This document shows, one piece after another, positions 52,394-61,571 of a stretch of 64,000 bases of DNA. The stretch's first letter is position 1. Each line of letters begins with the position of its first letter. The position numbers and the translations under genes were made by a program. Location: contig NZ_VEHL01000007.1 in assembly GCF_007679965.1 (NCBI RefSeq), positions 1-64,000 of the forward strand, given 5' to 3'. A model generated the notes under the pieces. The model was not told the origin of the DNA. It worked only from the letters and a program-made list of their open reading frames with translations, and ran no database searches. The DNA comes from Bordetella genomosp. 13. Its GTDB lineage: Bacteria > Pseudomonadota > Gammaproteobacteria > Burkholderiales > Burkholderiaceae_B.

Positions 52394-53353
52394 ATGAAGC
52401 TCAACATCCGTCAGATCGAGGTGTTCCGCGCGGTGATGATCACGGGCACCATCCGGGGCGCGTCCGAACTGCTGTTCGTCTCGCAGCCCGCGGTCAGCCG
52501 CCTGCTGTCGCACACCGAACAGCGCATCGGCTTTCCGCTGTTCAAGCGGATCCGCGGCCGCCTGCATCCCACGCTCGAGGCGAAGAAGCTGTTCCACGAG
52601 GTCGAGATCGTCTACGACGGCGTGCAACGCGTGAACGACATGGCGCGCGAACTGTTCGAGCACCAGGAAGGCATCCTGAACATCGTGGCCAGCCCCAGCA
52701 TCGGGCAGATGCTCATTCCCGCCGCCATCGCCAGCTATCGCCACACGCATCCCAACGTGAAGCTCACGTTCCACTACCTGACCCACCTGCCGCTGACCGA
52801 CCGCCTGGTCAAGCGACAGGCCGACCTGGCCGTCACCATCCTGCCCATCAACCACCCCAACCTGGAGCAGGAGGAACTGGCCGACGCCAGCCTGGTGTGC
52901 ATCTGCCCCTACAACCATCCGCTGTCGCGCCGCGCCATCCTCGAGATCGGGGACCTGCTGCCCTACCCGTTCATCTCGTACGAGCGCGCCACGCCCTTCG
53001 GACAGATGGTTCAGGCCATGTGCGACGATGCCGGAATCTCGCTGCGGCCGGTGGTGGAGGTGGGGTCGCCACAGAACGCCTGCTCGCTGGTGCAGGCCGG
53101 CGCGGGCGTGGCGCTGGTCGACCAGTTCTCGGCGCGCAGCTGGTCGGCCAGCCGCTTCGTCACGCGGCCCATCGCGGGCGGGCCTGCCCTGAAGGCCTAT
53201 CTGGTGCGGCTGCGCGACGAACCGCTGTCGCAGATCTCGCAGTCGTTCATCGACACGCTGAAGGACGTGATCCGCAAGGACGGCCACGCGGACATGACGC
53301 CGGCCGCGGCGTCGCACGCGGACGTAGCGCGGGGCAGCACCCCACGCGCCTGA
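52394..53353 (+). CDS. LysR-family regulator of the hydantoinase operon
   Basis: A 319-residue LTTR. The HTH is in residues 1-60 (MKLNIRQIEVFRAVMITGTI, then ELLFVSQPAVSRLLSHTEQ). The effector domain shows GILNIVASPSIGQMLIPAAI and VLVQAGAGVALVD-type residues (CSLVQAGAGVALVDQF). The C-terminal 25 residues are a polar extension. The start is the ATG at 52394. It is divergent from the hydantoinase gene with two dyads in between, so it probably controls that operon with its substrate or an intermediate as ligand. Such a role is inferred. Confidence 0.9.
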   Translation: MKLNIRQIEVFRAVMITGTIRGASELLFVSQPAVSRLLSHTEQRIGFPLFKRIRGRLHPTLEAKKLFHEVEIVYDGVQRVNDMARELFEHQEGILNIVASPSIGQMLIPAAIASYRHTHPNVKLTFHYLTHLPLTDRLVKRQADLAVTILPINHPNLEQEELADASLVCICPYNHPLSRRAILEIGDLLPYPFISYERATPFGQMVQAMCDDAGISLRPVVEVGSPQNACSLVQAGAGVALVDQFSARSWSASRFVTRPIAGGPALKAYLVRLRDEPLSQISQSFIDTLKDVIRKDGHADMTPAAASHADVARGSTPRA

Positions 53354-53402
53354 ACGGCGCGCACGTATGGCTGCCCGCAACGCTTTTCCGTATGCTTGCG
53401 CG

Positions 53403-53903
53403 ATGAATCAGGCCCTGACATTCCGCCATCCCGTCCCCGCCGACGCCGACCGCTGCCACGAGATCGAGATCTCGGCCTACGAAGGCGACGAGGCCGCCAC
53501 GCATGCGAAGATCGCCACGCGCATCGCGCAGTATCCGCAGGGATTCCTGATCCTGGAACGGGCGGGCCGCGTCATCGGCTTCATCAACTCGGGATGCGCG
53601 CACGACGTGGTGATGTCCGACGAGGCCTTCAAGGAGCTGGTGGGCCACGATGCGCAGGCGCCCAACGTGGTCATCATGTCGGTGGTGCTGGATCCCGTGG
53701 AACAGGGCAAGGGCTACGCCACGCTGCTGATGCAGGCCTTCGTGGGCCGCATGCGCGCGCTGGGCAAGCAGAGCATCCACCTGATGTGCAAGGACCGCCA
53801 CGTGGCGTTGTACGAGAAGCTCGGCTATCGCTACGTGCGGCCGTCCGCGTCGGACCACGGCGGCATGGCGTGGCACGAGATGGTGATGCCGCTGGACGGG
53901 TGA
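53403..53903 (+). CDS. GNAT family N-acetyltransferase
   Basis: A 166-residue acetyltransferase. The acetyl-CoA-binding motif A reads VVIMSVVLDPVEQGKGYATLLMQAF (Q/R-x-x-G-x-G/A as EQGKGYA), and the C-terminal motif B is VALYEKLGYRYV. The N-terminal FRHPVPADADRCHEIEISAYEGDEAAT resembles arylalkylamine-type (AANAT-like) members. The start at 53403 (MNQALTF) begins where family similarity does. The gene is 49 bases after the LysR gene. The substrate is unknown. Confidence 0.85.
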   Translation: MNQALTFRHPVPADADRCHEIEISAYEGDEAATHAKIATRIAQYPQGFLILERAGRVIGFINSGCAHDVVMSDEAFKELVGHDAQAPNVVIMSVVLDPVEQGKGYATLLMQAFVGRMRALGKQSIHLMCKDRHVALYEKLGYRYVRPSASDHGGMAWHEMVMPLDG

Positions 53904-53999
53904 AGGCGGCCGGCGGGGCGCGATCGCGGCGCATCGCCAGCCGACTGCCGGCGCCCCCTCCGCTGCCCGCGATGGATCCCATCCGGCGGCGCCGCACGC

Positions 54000-54028
54000 A
54001 AAAAGGCCCGCATCGCTGCGGGCCCTTT
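54000..54028 (-). terminator. Rho-independent terminator of the aldehyde dehydrogenase gene
   Basis: Minus-strand GGCCCGCA-GCGA-TGCGGGCC followed by TTTTT. It is 52 bases past the stop of the aldehyde dehydrogenase gene and could also stop the GNAT transcript from the other side. Confidence 0.85.
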
Positions 54029-54079
54029 CGATGCTCGGCCAGCCTTGCGGGCTGGCCGTGCGGACGGCCGATGCCGGAC

Positions 54080-55519
54080 TTAGACGCCCACCACCGACAC
54101 GGCCTTGGTGACGAGGTAGGGTTCCAGCGCCTCGAAACCGCCTTCGGTGCCGTAACCCGAATCCTTCACGCCGCCGAACGGCAGTTCGGCCGACGGGGTG
54201 GCGGGCTGGTTGATCCAGACCATGCCCACTTCCAGGCGGCGCGACAGCTCGGTGACATTCTTGAACGAACGCGTGAAGGCATACGCGGCCAGGCCGAACG
54301 GCAGGCGGTTGGCTTCGCGGATGGCATCTTCCAGGTTCTCGAAGCTGCGGATCGCGGCGATGGGGCCGAAGGGCTCTTCGTTGAACACGTCGGCGTCCAG
54401 CGGCACGTCGGTCAGGATGGTGGGCGCGAAGAAGTTGCCGGCGTTGCCGACGCGCTGGCCGCCGGTGGCGACGCGCGCGCCCTTCTCGGCGGCGTTCTTC
54501 ACGACCTTGTCCATCGCCGACAGGCGGCGGTCGTTGGCCAGGGGGCCCAGGGTGGTGCCCTCGGTCAGGCCGTCGCCCAGCTTGAGCTTCTCGGCATGCG
54601 CCACCATGGCCTGCTCGAACTGGCTCTTCAGGTCCTTGTGCACCAGGAAGCGGGTGGGCGAGATGCACACCTGGCCGGCGTTGCGGAACTTGGCGCCGCC
54701 CGAGGCCTTGACGGCCAGTTCGACGTCGGCATCCTGCGCCACGATGACCGGGGCGTGGCCGCCCAGTTCCATGGTGACGCGCTTCATGTGCTGGCCGGCC
54801 AGCGCGGCCAGCTGCTTGCCCACCGGCGTGGAGCCGGTGAACGTGACCTTGCGGATGATCGGGTGCGGGATCAGGTAGCTGGAGATTTCAGCCGGCGAGC
54901 CGAACACCAGGCCGACCACGCCCTTGGGGATGCCGGCGTCGACGAAGCAGTTCAGCAGCGCGGCGGGCGACGCGGGGGTTTCTTCCGGGGCCTTGACCAG
55001 GAACGAGCAGCCCGAGGCCAGCGCGGCGCCGATCTTGCGCACGATCTGGTTGACGGGGAAGTTCCACGGCGTGAAGGCGGCCACGGGGCCGACGGGCTCC
55101 TTCAGCACCATCTGCTGGGCGTTGACGTTGCGGGCGGGGATGATGCGGCCATAGACGCGCAGGGCCTCGTTGGCGAACCAGTCGATGATGTCGGCGCCAG
55201 CCATGACTTCGCCCTTGGCCTCGACCAGCGGCTTGCCCTGTTCCTGCGTCAGCAGGCGGGCGATGGCTTCGGCGCGCTCGCGCACCAGCACGGCGGTCTT
55301 GCGCATGATGGCGCAGCGCTCGTGGGCCGACATCTCGCGCCAGGTCTCGAAACCGCGCTGGGCGGCTTCCAGGGCCTGGTCCAGGTCTTCACGCGACGCG
55401 CTGGCCACCTGCCCGATCTTGCTTCCGGTGGCGGGGTTGACGACGTCGATGCGCTTGTTGCCGCGGGCTTCGCGCCACTCGTTGTCGATCAACAGCAGGG
55501 TGTCGGGGTAGTTGCTCAT
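54080..55519 (-). CDS. gabD: NAD(P)-dependent succinate-semialdehyde-type dehydrogenase
   Basis: A 479-residue aldehyde dehydrogenase. Catalytic Cys285 ([11 protein letters not shown]) and Glu251 (ELGGHAP) are intact, and the cofactor segment [11 protein letters not shown] is at 227-237. The length and the [20 protein letters not shown] segment fit the GabD/succinate-semialdehyde group. The start is MSNYPD at 55519, with GGAG upstream. It stands alone with its own terminator. The preferred substrate (succinate semialdehyde, glutarate semialdehyde or another) cannot be fixed from sequence. Confidence 0.85.
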   Translation of the reverse strand: MSNYPDTLLLIDNEWREARGNKRIDVVNPATGSKIGQVASASREDLDQALEAAQRGFETWREMSAHERCAIMRKTAVLVRERAEAIARLLTQEQGKPLVEAKGEVMAGADIIDWFANEALRVYGRIIPARNVNAQQMVLKEPVGPVAAFTPWNFPVNQIVRKIGAALASGCSFLVKAPEETPASPAALLNCFVDAGIPKGVVGLVFGSPAEISSYLIPHPIIRKVTFTGSTPVGKQLAALAGQHMKRVTMELGGHAPVIVAQDADVELAVKASGGAKFRNAGQVCISPTRFLVHKDLKSQFEQAMVAHAEKLKLGDGLTEGTTLGPLANDRRLSAMDKVVKNAAEKGARVATGGQRVGNAGNFFAPTILTDVPLDADVFNEEPFGPIAAIRSFENLEDAIREANRLPFGLAAYAFTRSFKNVTELSRRLEVGMVWINQPATPSAELPFGGVKDSGYGTEGGFEALEPYLVTKAVSVVGV

Positions 55520-55607
55520 GCCATCTCCATAGGATTGTGTCGGGGTGCCACAGGGCAAAACAGACATTTATTATCCGCCACCGCCGTGCCGAAACCAAAC
55601 CGGCCGT

Positions 55608-56480
55608 TCACCCCGGCGACCGGGTGCCCAGCACGGCCACGATCAGCACCGCCAGCGCCCCGGCGCACAGGGCCCAGGCCGTCTGGCGGCGCAGCCGCCG
55701 CAGCGCCCGCGCATCGCCCGCCAGGCGCGGCACCAGCACGTAGCGGTTGACCAGGGCCAGTCCCACCATCGCCGCCACGGCCACGATCTTCGCCGCCAGC
55801 CATTGCTGGTAGGCCGACCCAGCATCCAGCCCCACCTGCCGCAGGATCAGCCAGGCGTTCACCGCGCCTGTCAGCAGGGTCCCGGCCACGGCGAGGTGGC
55901 CGAGCGTGGAAAAGCGCATCAGCATCGGTATGGCCAGGCCGCGATGCGTGCGCCACAGGCCAAGCAGCGGCGGCACCACCGACAGGGCGCCGATCCAGAA
56001 GGCCGCGCAAAGCACGTGCAGCACGTTGTTCAGCAGGTGCGCCGCACCCAGGGCGCCGTCGTCCATGCGGGCATGGCCGCTGGCGGCCGTGGCGGCCAGC
56101 GCGCAGCCGGACAGCACTGCCAGCAGCCGGGGCGGACGTACGCCGGGCAGCGCCAGCGCCAGGCACAGGGCCAGGGCGGCGCAGGCCTTGGCCAGCCACG
56201 CCTGGCCGTAAGTCGTGAGGCTGGCTACCTGCCAAAGCATGCCGGCGTCGGACCAGGAGGCAGGATCGTCCGTGACCAGGGCGGCCTGGATCGGCAGCAG
56301 CAGCGCCGTGGCGACCAGGCCCACGGCGGCCAGCGCCCGCCACATCGGCAGCAGGCGCCGGCCCAGCTGATCGGCCGCGGGCGACGCGCCGCCGGCCGCC
56401 AGCATGCAGTACGCGCCGAACACCAGCATGGGCGCCAGCGCGGCCAGGTAGCGGCAGACGACGTTGGCCGCCTCCAGCAT
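55608..56480 (-). CDS. copD: Copper resistance protein CopD
   Basis: A 290-residue inner-membrane protein with about eight spans. It has the CopD-domain features HLLNNVLHVLCAAFWIGALSVV and GHARM/RFSTLGHLAVAGTLLTGAVNAW, whose His and Met residues may carry copper. CopD takes part in copper uptake or handling with periplasmic CopC. I chose the ATG at 56480; a GTG at 56486 would leave 4 bases after the copC stop. Both genes are clearly one operon. Confidence 0.88.
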   Translation of the reverse strand: MLEAANVVCRYLAALAPMLVFGAYCMLAAGGASPAADQLGRRLLPMWRALAAVGLVATALLLPIQAALVTDDPASWSDAGMLWQVASLTTYGQAWLAKACAALALCLALALPGVRPPRLLAVLSGCALAATAASGHARMDDGALGAAHLLNNVLHVLCAAFWIGALSVVPPLLGLWRTHRGLAIPMLMRFSTLGHLAVAGTLLTGAVNAWLILRQVGLDAGSAYQQWLAAKIVAVAAMVGLALVNRYVLVPRLAGDARALRRLRRQTAWALCAGALAVLIVAVLGTRSPG

Positions 56481-56490
56481 GCCCACCGGT

Positions 56491-56889
56491 TCAGGGCCGC
56501 ACGGTGAAGGCCCACTGGCCGTTGGTCTTGTGGCCGTCCTTGGACAGCACTTTCCAGGTCACCACGTAGCGGCTGGGCGGCAGCGGCTGGCCCACCGCCA
56601 GCACCAGGGTCTTGCCGTCGCCCTCGGCCAGCGCGGCGCGGCCCAGGTCGAGCGCCTTGCCGTCCGGGCCGGCCACGGACAGGCTGGAGAACGCGGGCTC
56701 CAGGCGCTCGGTGAAGGTGGCGCGGATGGCCGCGGGCGAGGCCACGGCGCTGCCGGCGGCGGGCGTGGCGTGGTCCAGGTGGGCGTGCGCCCAGGCCGGC
56801 CGGGGCGCCAGCACGGCGGCGGCGCAGGCCAGCGCGGCGGCCAGCGCGGCGGCCAGGGCAGCGGTTTGCTGGATGGCGTTCTTCATCAT
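56491..56889 (-). CDS. copC: Periplasmic copper-binding protein CopC
   Basis: A 132-residue secreted protein. The signal ends at RPAWA and the mature protein begins HAHLDHATPAAGS, with the N-terminal His that binds Cu(II). The C-terminal VLSKDGHKTNGQWAFTV with its His is also conserved. CopC is a small beta-barrel copper carrier that works with CopD. GGGAG lies 7 bases before the ATG pair. copA and copB genes are not in the window. Confidence 0.92.
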   Translation of the reverse strand: MMKNAIQQTAALAAALAAALACAAAVLAPRPAWAHAHLDHATPAAGSAVASPAAIRATFTERLEPAFSSLSVAGPDGKALDLGRAALAEGDGKTLVLAVGQPLPPSRYVVTWKVLSKDGHKTNGQWAFTVRP

Positions 56890-57024
56890 CGATGACTCCC
56901 TTCGCGCGGCCGACGCCGCGCCTGCCGCCAAGCTTAGACCGTCGCGCTGACGGCCGCCCAAAACCGTCGGGCCATGGGCCACGGGATTCGGACCGGCGGA
57001 CGCGGGATCGCGCCGCGTGCCGGC

Positions 57025-57507
57025 TCAAAACGGACGGAACACCGTCACCGAGACGTAGTCCTTGCGCGGCCCCTTCACGTCATGGCGGATCATGAAGGAC
57101 CCGTCGGGCCGGAACTCGTAGACCGTGTCGTACTGGTCGGCGCCGCAGGGATGCGTGGCCGCGCCGCGCAGCACGTCGCCGTCGGCCGCCAGCCGCACCT
57201 CGTGGAACAGGCGTGGCTCAGCCTCGTCGAACCAGACGCTGAAGCCGTGCTCCAGCGCGAAATACAGGTAGGACCGGTGCGCCTGGATGGCCTGCCCCGT
57301 GGGCAGCACCAGCGTGCCGGATTCCTCGTAGCGCAGGTGGTCGCCCTGGCCGGGCAGGAAACGGGCCTGTCCGGTCATGCTGGCCTGGTTGGAGATGCCA
57401 CGCTCGAAGGTCCACGCGCCGGCCAGGCGGCCGAACACCTCGTGGACCGGCCAGCGCGGCTCGTCCGGGCTGGAAGAAGCAGAGGAATCAACGGAGGAAC
57501 GGGGCAT
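57025..57507 (-). CDS. Small lipocalin-like protein (DUF6314-like)
   Basis: A 160-residue soluble protein. The region from about residue 25 (EVFGRLAGAWTFERGISNQ) through YEESGTLVLPTGQ, SYLYFALEHGFSVWF and YEFRPDGSFMIRHDV reads as a single beta-barrel like the DUF6314/nitrobindin-type fold. I recognise the pattern but did not confirm it. The function is unknown. The start at MPRSSVDSS (57507) is the first ATG that leaves a short polar leader; the frame goes on to 57609. It is divergent from the aminotransferase gene. Confidence 0.65.
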   Translation of the reverse strand: MPRSSVDSSASSSPDEPRWPVHEVFGRLAGAWTFERGISNQASMTGQARFLPGQGDHLRYEESGTLVLPTGQAIQAHRSYLYFALEHGFSVWFDEAEPRLFHEVRLAADGDVLRGAATHPCGADQYDTVYEFRPDGSFMIRHDVKGPRKDYVSVTVFRPF

Positions 57508-57707
57508 GGCGCGGCACGCCGGCGGGCGCGAAGGAAAACGGGGACATGGCTTGGACACGTGGACGAAGCCCATAGCGTAACGCCTTGCCGCCGCATGGCC
57601 GGCCACCATGACACCTTGTCGTCCAGTTTCCGGACAGTGGTCTGGGCCAGCTTGTCATGATTTATCATGGCCGACTCGCTGCCCTCTTCCCCGTAGGATT
57701 ATCCGTC

Positions 57708-58931
57708 GTGAAAGTCATAGACAAGTCGACCAAACTCAACGCCGTTGCATACGACATCCGCGGTCCCGTCCTGGACCGGGCCCGGGAAATGGAAGAGGCA
57801 GGCCAGCGCGTCATCAAGCTGAACATCGGCAACGTCGCCGCCTTCGGCATCCAGCCCCCCGACGAGATCGTGCAGGACATCATCCGCAACGTGGCCGACG
57901 CGGCGGGCTATACCGACAGCAAGGGCCTGTTCGCGCCGCGCAAGGCCGTGGTGCACTACATGCAGAGCAAGGGCGTCCAGGGCGTCGACGTCAACGACGT
58001 CTACCTGGGCAACGGCGCGTCCGAACTGATCTCGATGAGCATCAACGCGCTGCTCAACGACGGCGACGAACTGCTCATCCCCTCGCCCGACTTCCCGCTG
58101 TACACGGCCGTCACCGGCCTGTCCGGCGGCCGCCCGGTGCACTACCTGTGCGACGAGGAATCGGGCTGGCTGCCCGACATCGCGGACATCCGCGCCAAGA
58201 TCACGCCGCGCACCCGCGGCATCGTGGTCATCAACCCGAACAACCCCACGGGCGCCCTGTACCCGCGCGAAACGCTGCTGGAAATCCTGCAGGTGGCGCG
58301 CGAGTTCAGCCTGGTGGTGCTGGCCGACGAGATCTACGACAAGACCCTGTACGACGGCAACACGCACATCAGCATGGCATCGCTGTGCGACGACGTGCTG
58401 ATCCTGACCTTCAACGGCCTGTCCAAGAACTACCGGTCGTGCGGCTATCGCGCGGGCTGGATGGTCGTCTCGGGCGAGAAGCGCCACGCGCAGGGCTACA
58501 TCGAAGGCCTGAACATGCTGGCCTCGCTGCGCCTGTGCTCGAACACGCCGGGCCAGCTGGCGATCCAGACCGCGCTGGGCGGCTACCAGAGCATCGACGA
58601 CCTGGTCGGCCCCAACGGCCGCCTGCGCCGCCAGCGCGACCTGGCCTACGAGCTGCTGACGCAGATCCCGGGCGTGCACGTCATGAAGCCCAAGGGCGCG
58701 CTGTACCTGTTCCCCAGGCTCGACCCCAAGGTCTATCCGATCCAGAACGACCAGCAGTTCGCCTACGACCTGCTGGACCAGGAACGCGTGCTGATCGTGC
58801 AGGGCACCGGCTTCAACTGGGTCAACCACGACCACTTCCGCATGGTGTTCCTGCCCAACATCGAAGACCTGACCGAAGCCATCGGCCGCATCGACCGCTT
58901 CCTGGCGCGCATGCGCAAGGAAGCGGTTTGA
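57708..58931 (+). CDS. alaA: Alanine aminotransferase-like PLP enzyme (AlaA type)
   Basis: A 407-residue fold-type I aminotransferase. Near-identical blocks to E. coli AlaA (YfbQ) are DIRGPVL, IKLNIGN, HYLCDEESGW, IRAKITPRTRGIVVINPNNP and QTALGGYQSI. The PLP lysine is Lys240 in FNGLSKNYR, and ADEIYDK holds the PLP-pyridine Asp. It uses alanine, pyruvate and glutamate. The start is a GTG at 57708 with AGGA 9 bases upstream; an ATG at 57657 lacks family similarity. Confidence 0.93.
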   Translation: MKVIDKSTKLNAVAYDIRGPVLDRAREMEEAGQRVIKLNIGNVAAFGIQPPDEIVQDIIRNVADAAGYTDSKGLFAPRKAVVHYMQSKGVQGVDVNDVYLGNGASELISMSINALLNDGDELLIPSPDFPLYTAVTGLSGGRPVHYLCDEESGWLPDIADIRAKITPRTRGIVVINPNNPTGALYPRETLLEILQVAREFSLVVLADEIYDKTLYDGNTHISMASLCDDVLILTFNGLSKNYRSCGYRAGWMVVSGEKRHAQGYIEGLNMLASLRLCSNTPGQLAIQTALGGYQSIDDLVGPNGRLRRQRDLAYELLTQIPGVHVMKPKGALYLFPRLDPKVYPIQNDQQFAYDLLDQERVLIVQGTGFNWVNHDHFRMVFLPNIEDLTEAIGRIDRFLARMRKEAV

Positions 58932-59000
58932 ACGATACCGCCTGACGACCCCGCGCGATCACGGCCAGGCCAGCGCGCGGACGCTTTCCTTCAGCGGGGC

Positions 59001-59399
59001 TCAGCCGCGCACGGCGAAGATCGCATTGGCCTTGAGCGCATTGCGGTCGCCCACCTTCAGGTGGCAGGTGGCGTAGATCAGCCTGCGGCCGCGCTTGTCG
59101 ATCGTGACGTGCGCCTCGACCCAGTCGTCCATCTTCACGCTGCTCAGGTAGTCCAGCGCCATCTGCGCCGTGACCACCGCCGTGCCGGTCTCCTCGACCA
59201 GCACCGTGCCCAGCGCGCAATCCACCAGCGTGGCCAGGAAGCCGCCGTGCGCGATGCCGTGCACATTGGCGTGCGACGGCGCGATGCGCACCGCCAGCAC
59301 GTTCCTCGATGGATCCCAATACAGCGGGCCGAGATCGGCCATGTGGGTCATGAAGGCGCTAGTGGAGTCCCAGGGGACGTAGTTGTCGGGAATGTTCAA
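59001..59399 (-). CDS. PaaI-family hotdog thioesterase
   Basis: A 132-residue single hotdog domain. The family motif HGIAHGGFLATLVDCALG, with its HGG and catalytic Asp, is intact, followed by VTAQMALDYLSSVKMDDWVEA. Such proteins cleave acyl-CoA thioesters, often aromatic or short-chain ones. The likely start is a TTG at 59399, with AGGAT 8 bases upstream; the first in-frame ATG would delete about 16 residues. It lies 119 bases after the CoA-transferase gene and may belong to the same acyl-CoA operon. Confidence 0.82.
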   Translation of the reverse strand: MNIPDNYVPWDSTSAFMTHMADLGPLYWDPSRNVLAVRIAPSHANVHGIAHGGFLATLVDCALGTVLVEETGTAVVTAQMALDYLSSVKMDDWVEAHVTIDKRGRRLIYATCHLKVGDRNALKANAIFAVRG

Positions 59400-59518
59400 A
59401 CGGGATCCTACGGTCAGGCCTGGACGGACGCGCCAGGCATCGGAGGCAAGATAGCAGACCCGCCCGGCGAGGGCGGAAGCCGTAGCCGGGCGCGGCCGCC
59501 CCGCCCCGCCCTCAGCGG

Positions 59519-60655
59519 CTAGGCACCGAACTCCCGCCGGATCGCATCCGTGTGCTCGCCCAGGCCCGGCAGCCCGCGCAGCGCCCTGGGCGACTCGCGA
59601 AAGACCGCAGGCGGCGCGACCACGTGCACGTCGCCGTTGGCCGTGGGCAGCGCCGCCCGGCGCAGGTGCGGATGCGACGACAGTTCCTGCACCCCGTTGA
59701 TCTCGGCGTAAGCCACCTGCGCCTGGCGCAGCCGGTCCTTCACCTCGTCCATGGACAGGCGCGCCAGGATGGCCTTGATCTCCCCGTCGAGCCGGTCGCG
59801 ATTCTTCACCCGCGACATGTTCGTCGCGTATTCCTCGACCTGCAGCAACTCGGGCCTGGCCAGCACGCGGGCGGCGAAGCGGCTCCATTCGCCGTCGTTC
59901 TGCACGCCGATCAGGATGGCCCTGGGTTCTCCCCCCTCGCTGCCCACCGGGTACGCGCCATACGGCGCGATGGTGGGATGCGCCAGCCCGACGCGCGGCC
60001 AGACCGTTCCGGCGTAGTCGTAGTGCAGCAGCGGAACGGTCATCCAGTCGCACATCGCATCGAACAGCGAGACGTGGATGGCGCTGCCCTGGCCGGTGCG
60101 CTCCCGCTCCAGCAAGGCCTCGAGGATGGCCGCGTGGGCATACATGCCGGTGCCGACGTCGCAGGCCGAGATGCCGATGCGGCCCGGCGCCTCGGGCGTG
60201 CCCGTCACCGACGCGATGCCGCTTTCGGCCTGCACCAGCAGGTCGTAGGCGCGCATCCCCGCGTTCGGGCCCGTTTCGCCGTATCCGGTGATGTCGCACG
60301 TGATCAGCCGCGGATGACGTTCGCGCATGGCCTCCCATCCGAACCCGGCCCGCGCCGCCGCGCCCGGCCCCAGGTTCTGGATCAGCACGTCGGCCTTTGC
60401 GATCAGCCGCTGCAGCAACGCCGCATCCTCGGGCTGCGTATAGTCCAGCACCACCGACTCCTTGCCCCGGTTCAGCCAGACGAAGTAGGTGCTGTCGCCG
60501 TTGACCGCGTTGTCGTAGCCGCGCGCGAAATCGCCTTGCGCGCGCTCGATCTTGATCACTCGCGCGCCCGCGTCCGCCAGGCGGCTGGATGCATACGGCG
60601 CCGCGGCGGCCTGTTCCACGGCAACGACGGTGATGCCTTCAAGTGGGTAACCCAT
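59519..60655 (-). CDS. CaiB/BaiF (class III) CoA-transferase 1
   Basis: A 378-residue class III CoA-transferase. The N-terminal GITVVAVEQAAAAPYASSRLADAGARVIKIE and the catalytic Asp166 in SACDVGTGMY are typical. It forms interlocked dimers that move CoA between a donor acyl-CoA and a carboxylic acid. GGAGAC precedes the ATG. It is separated from the hydratase gene by 37 bases. The companion at 61568 has only moderate similarity, so two different acids or half-reactions may be served. Confidence 0.9.
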   Translation of the reverse strand: MGYPLEGITVVAVEQAAAAPYASSRLADAGARVIKIERAQGDFARGYDNAVNGDSTYFVWLNRGKESVVLDYTQPEDAALLQRLIAKADVLIQNLGPGAAARAGFGWEAMRERHPRLITCDITGYGETGPNAGMRAYDLLVQAESGIASVTGTPEAPGRIGISACDVGTGMYAHAAILEALLERERTGQGSAIHVSLFDAMCDWMTVPLLHYDYAGTVWPRVGLAHPTIAPYGAYPVGSEGGEPRAILIGVQNDGEWSRFAARVLARPELLQVEEYATNMSRVKNRDRLDGEIKAILARLSMDEVKDRLRQAQVAYAEINGVQELSSHPHLRRAALPTANGDVHVVAPPAVFRESPRALRGLPGLGEHTDAIRREFGA

Positions 60656-60692
60656 GTACGTCTCCGACCTTCAAGAATGTTGTCATGCGCGT

Positions 60693-61571
60693 CTACACGA
60701 ACGCGTGGGCGATGCGCGCCGTGCCCTCGGCCACCGCGAGACTGCTGCGGTCCAGGACGCGGCATTGGAATTGCACTTCCTCCGTATCCGGCCAGATGTC
60801 CATCTCCAGCGTCTCGCCGGGATAGACGATGCCAGCGTAACTTGCCGACAGGGCCCGCAGGCGCACGGGCCGGCCCGCGCAGACAGTGTCGATCAGTCCC
60901 AGGCCGCAGATGGCCAGCGAGCACAGCCCGTGCAGGATGGGCCGTTCGAATCCCGCCTGGCGGGCGACGTCGGGATCGGAATGCAGCGGATTCATGTCGC
61001 CGGACAGCCGGTAGACCAGGCCCTGAATGGGCAGGGTCCGCCAGCGGAAACGAAACGCGGGCGCGGCCGCCGGCGGCTGGCCGCGCGGGCGCGCCGGTGC
61101 GGGCGCGCCGCCGAAGCCGCTGTTGTCGCGCGCCAGCGCGGTGGCCTTCAGCACGGCCAGCAGGTCGCCCGACACCGCATCCACCAGGTCGCGCTCCCAG
61201 TGGATGCGGGCGCCCTTGGACCCGCAGTCGTATACGGCGGACACGCGCGTCTGCGACCGGACCACCCCGCGCGCCGGCAAGGCGCGATGGAACTCCATCC
61301 GGTGCGACAACGCCACCAGCCGCTGCCACACGATGCCCAGCGCGGGATCGCGCATCCATTCGGTGGGACTGGCCAGCACCGCGGACATCATCGGCAGCGT
61401 CGCGACCGGATCGCCCTGCACGTGGCGCAGCTGTTCCGGCGCGCAGGGATCCTGCCCGAGGCCCAGGCCCAGCGCATACAGCATGCAGTCGCGCTCGTCG
61501 TAGGCCTGCGTCACGGCAGGAAAGGCGTGACCGGCCAATCGCGACAGGTCGGCGCGGGTACCGTCCGTCAT
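60693..61571 (-). CDS. MaoC/hydratase-2 family enoyl-CoA hydratase
   Basis: A 292-residue double-hotdog protein. The N-terminal YDERDCMLYALGLGLG and the C-terminal hydratase-2 motif YRLSGDMNPLHSDPDVA (Asp192, Asn194, His197) match (R)-specific 2-enoyl-CoA hydratases of the multifunctional-enzyme-2 type. It adds water to trans-2-enoyl-CoA. The ATG overlaps the stop of the preceding CoA-transferase gene by 4 bases. It would act after the acyl-CoA dehydrogenase of the same operon. Confidence 0.88.
   Translation of the reverse strand: MTDGTRADLSRLAGHAFPAVTQAYDERDCMLYALGLGLGQDPCAPEQLRHVQGDPVATLPMMSAVLASPTEWMRDPALGIVWQRLVALSHRMEFHRALPARGVVRSQTRVSAVYDCGSKGARIHWERDLVDAVSGDLLAVLKATALARDNSGFGGAPAPARPRGQPPAAAPAFRFRWRTLPIQGLVYRLSGDMNPLHSDPDVARQAGFERPILHGLCSLAICGLGLIDTVCAGRPVRLRALSASYAGIVYPGETLEMDIWPDTEEVQFQCRVLDRSSLAVAEGTARIAHAFV

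Noticed and set aside
53396..55750. 784-codon plus-strand frame covering GNAT and the aldehyde dehydrogenase region
   Set aside because: It is in the wrong frame for GNAT and antisense to the dehydrogenase, with no protein-family features.
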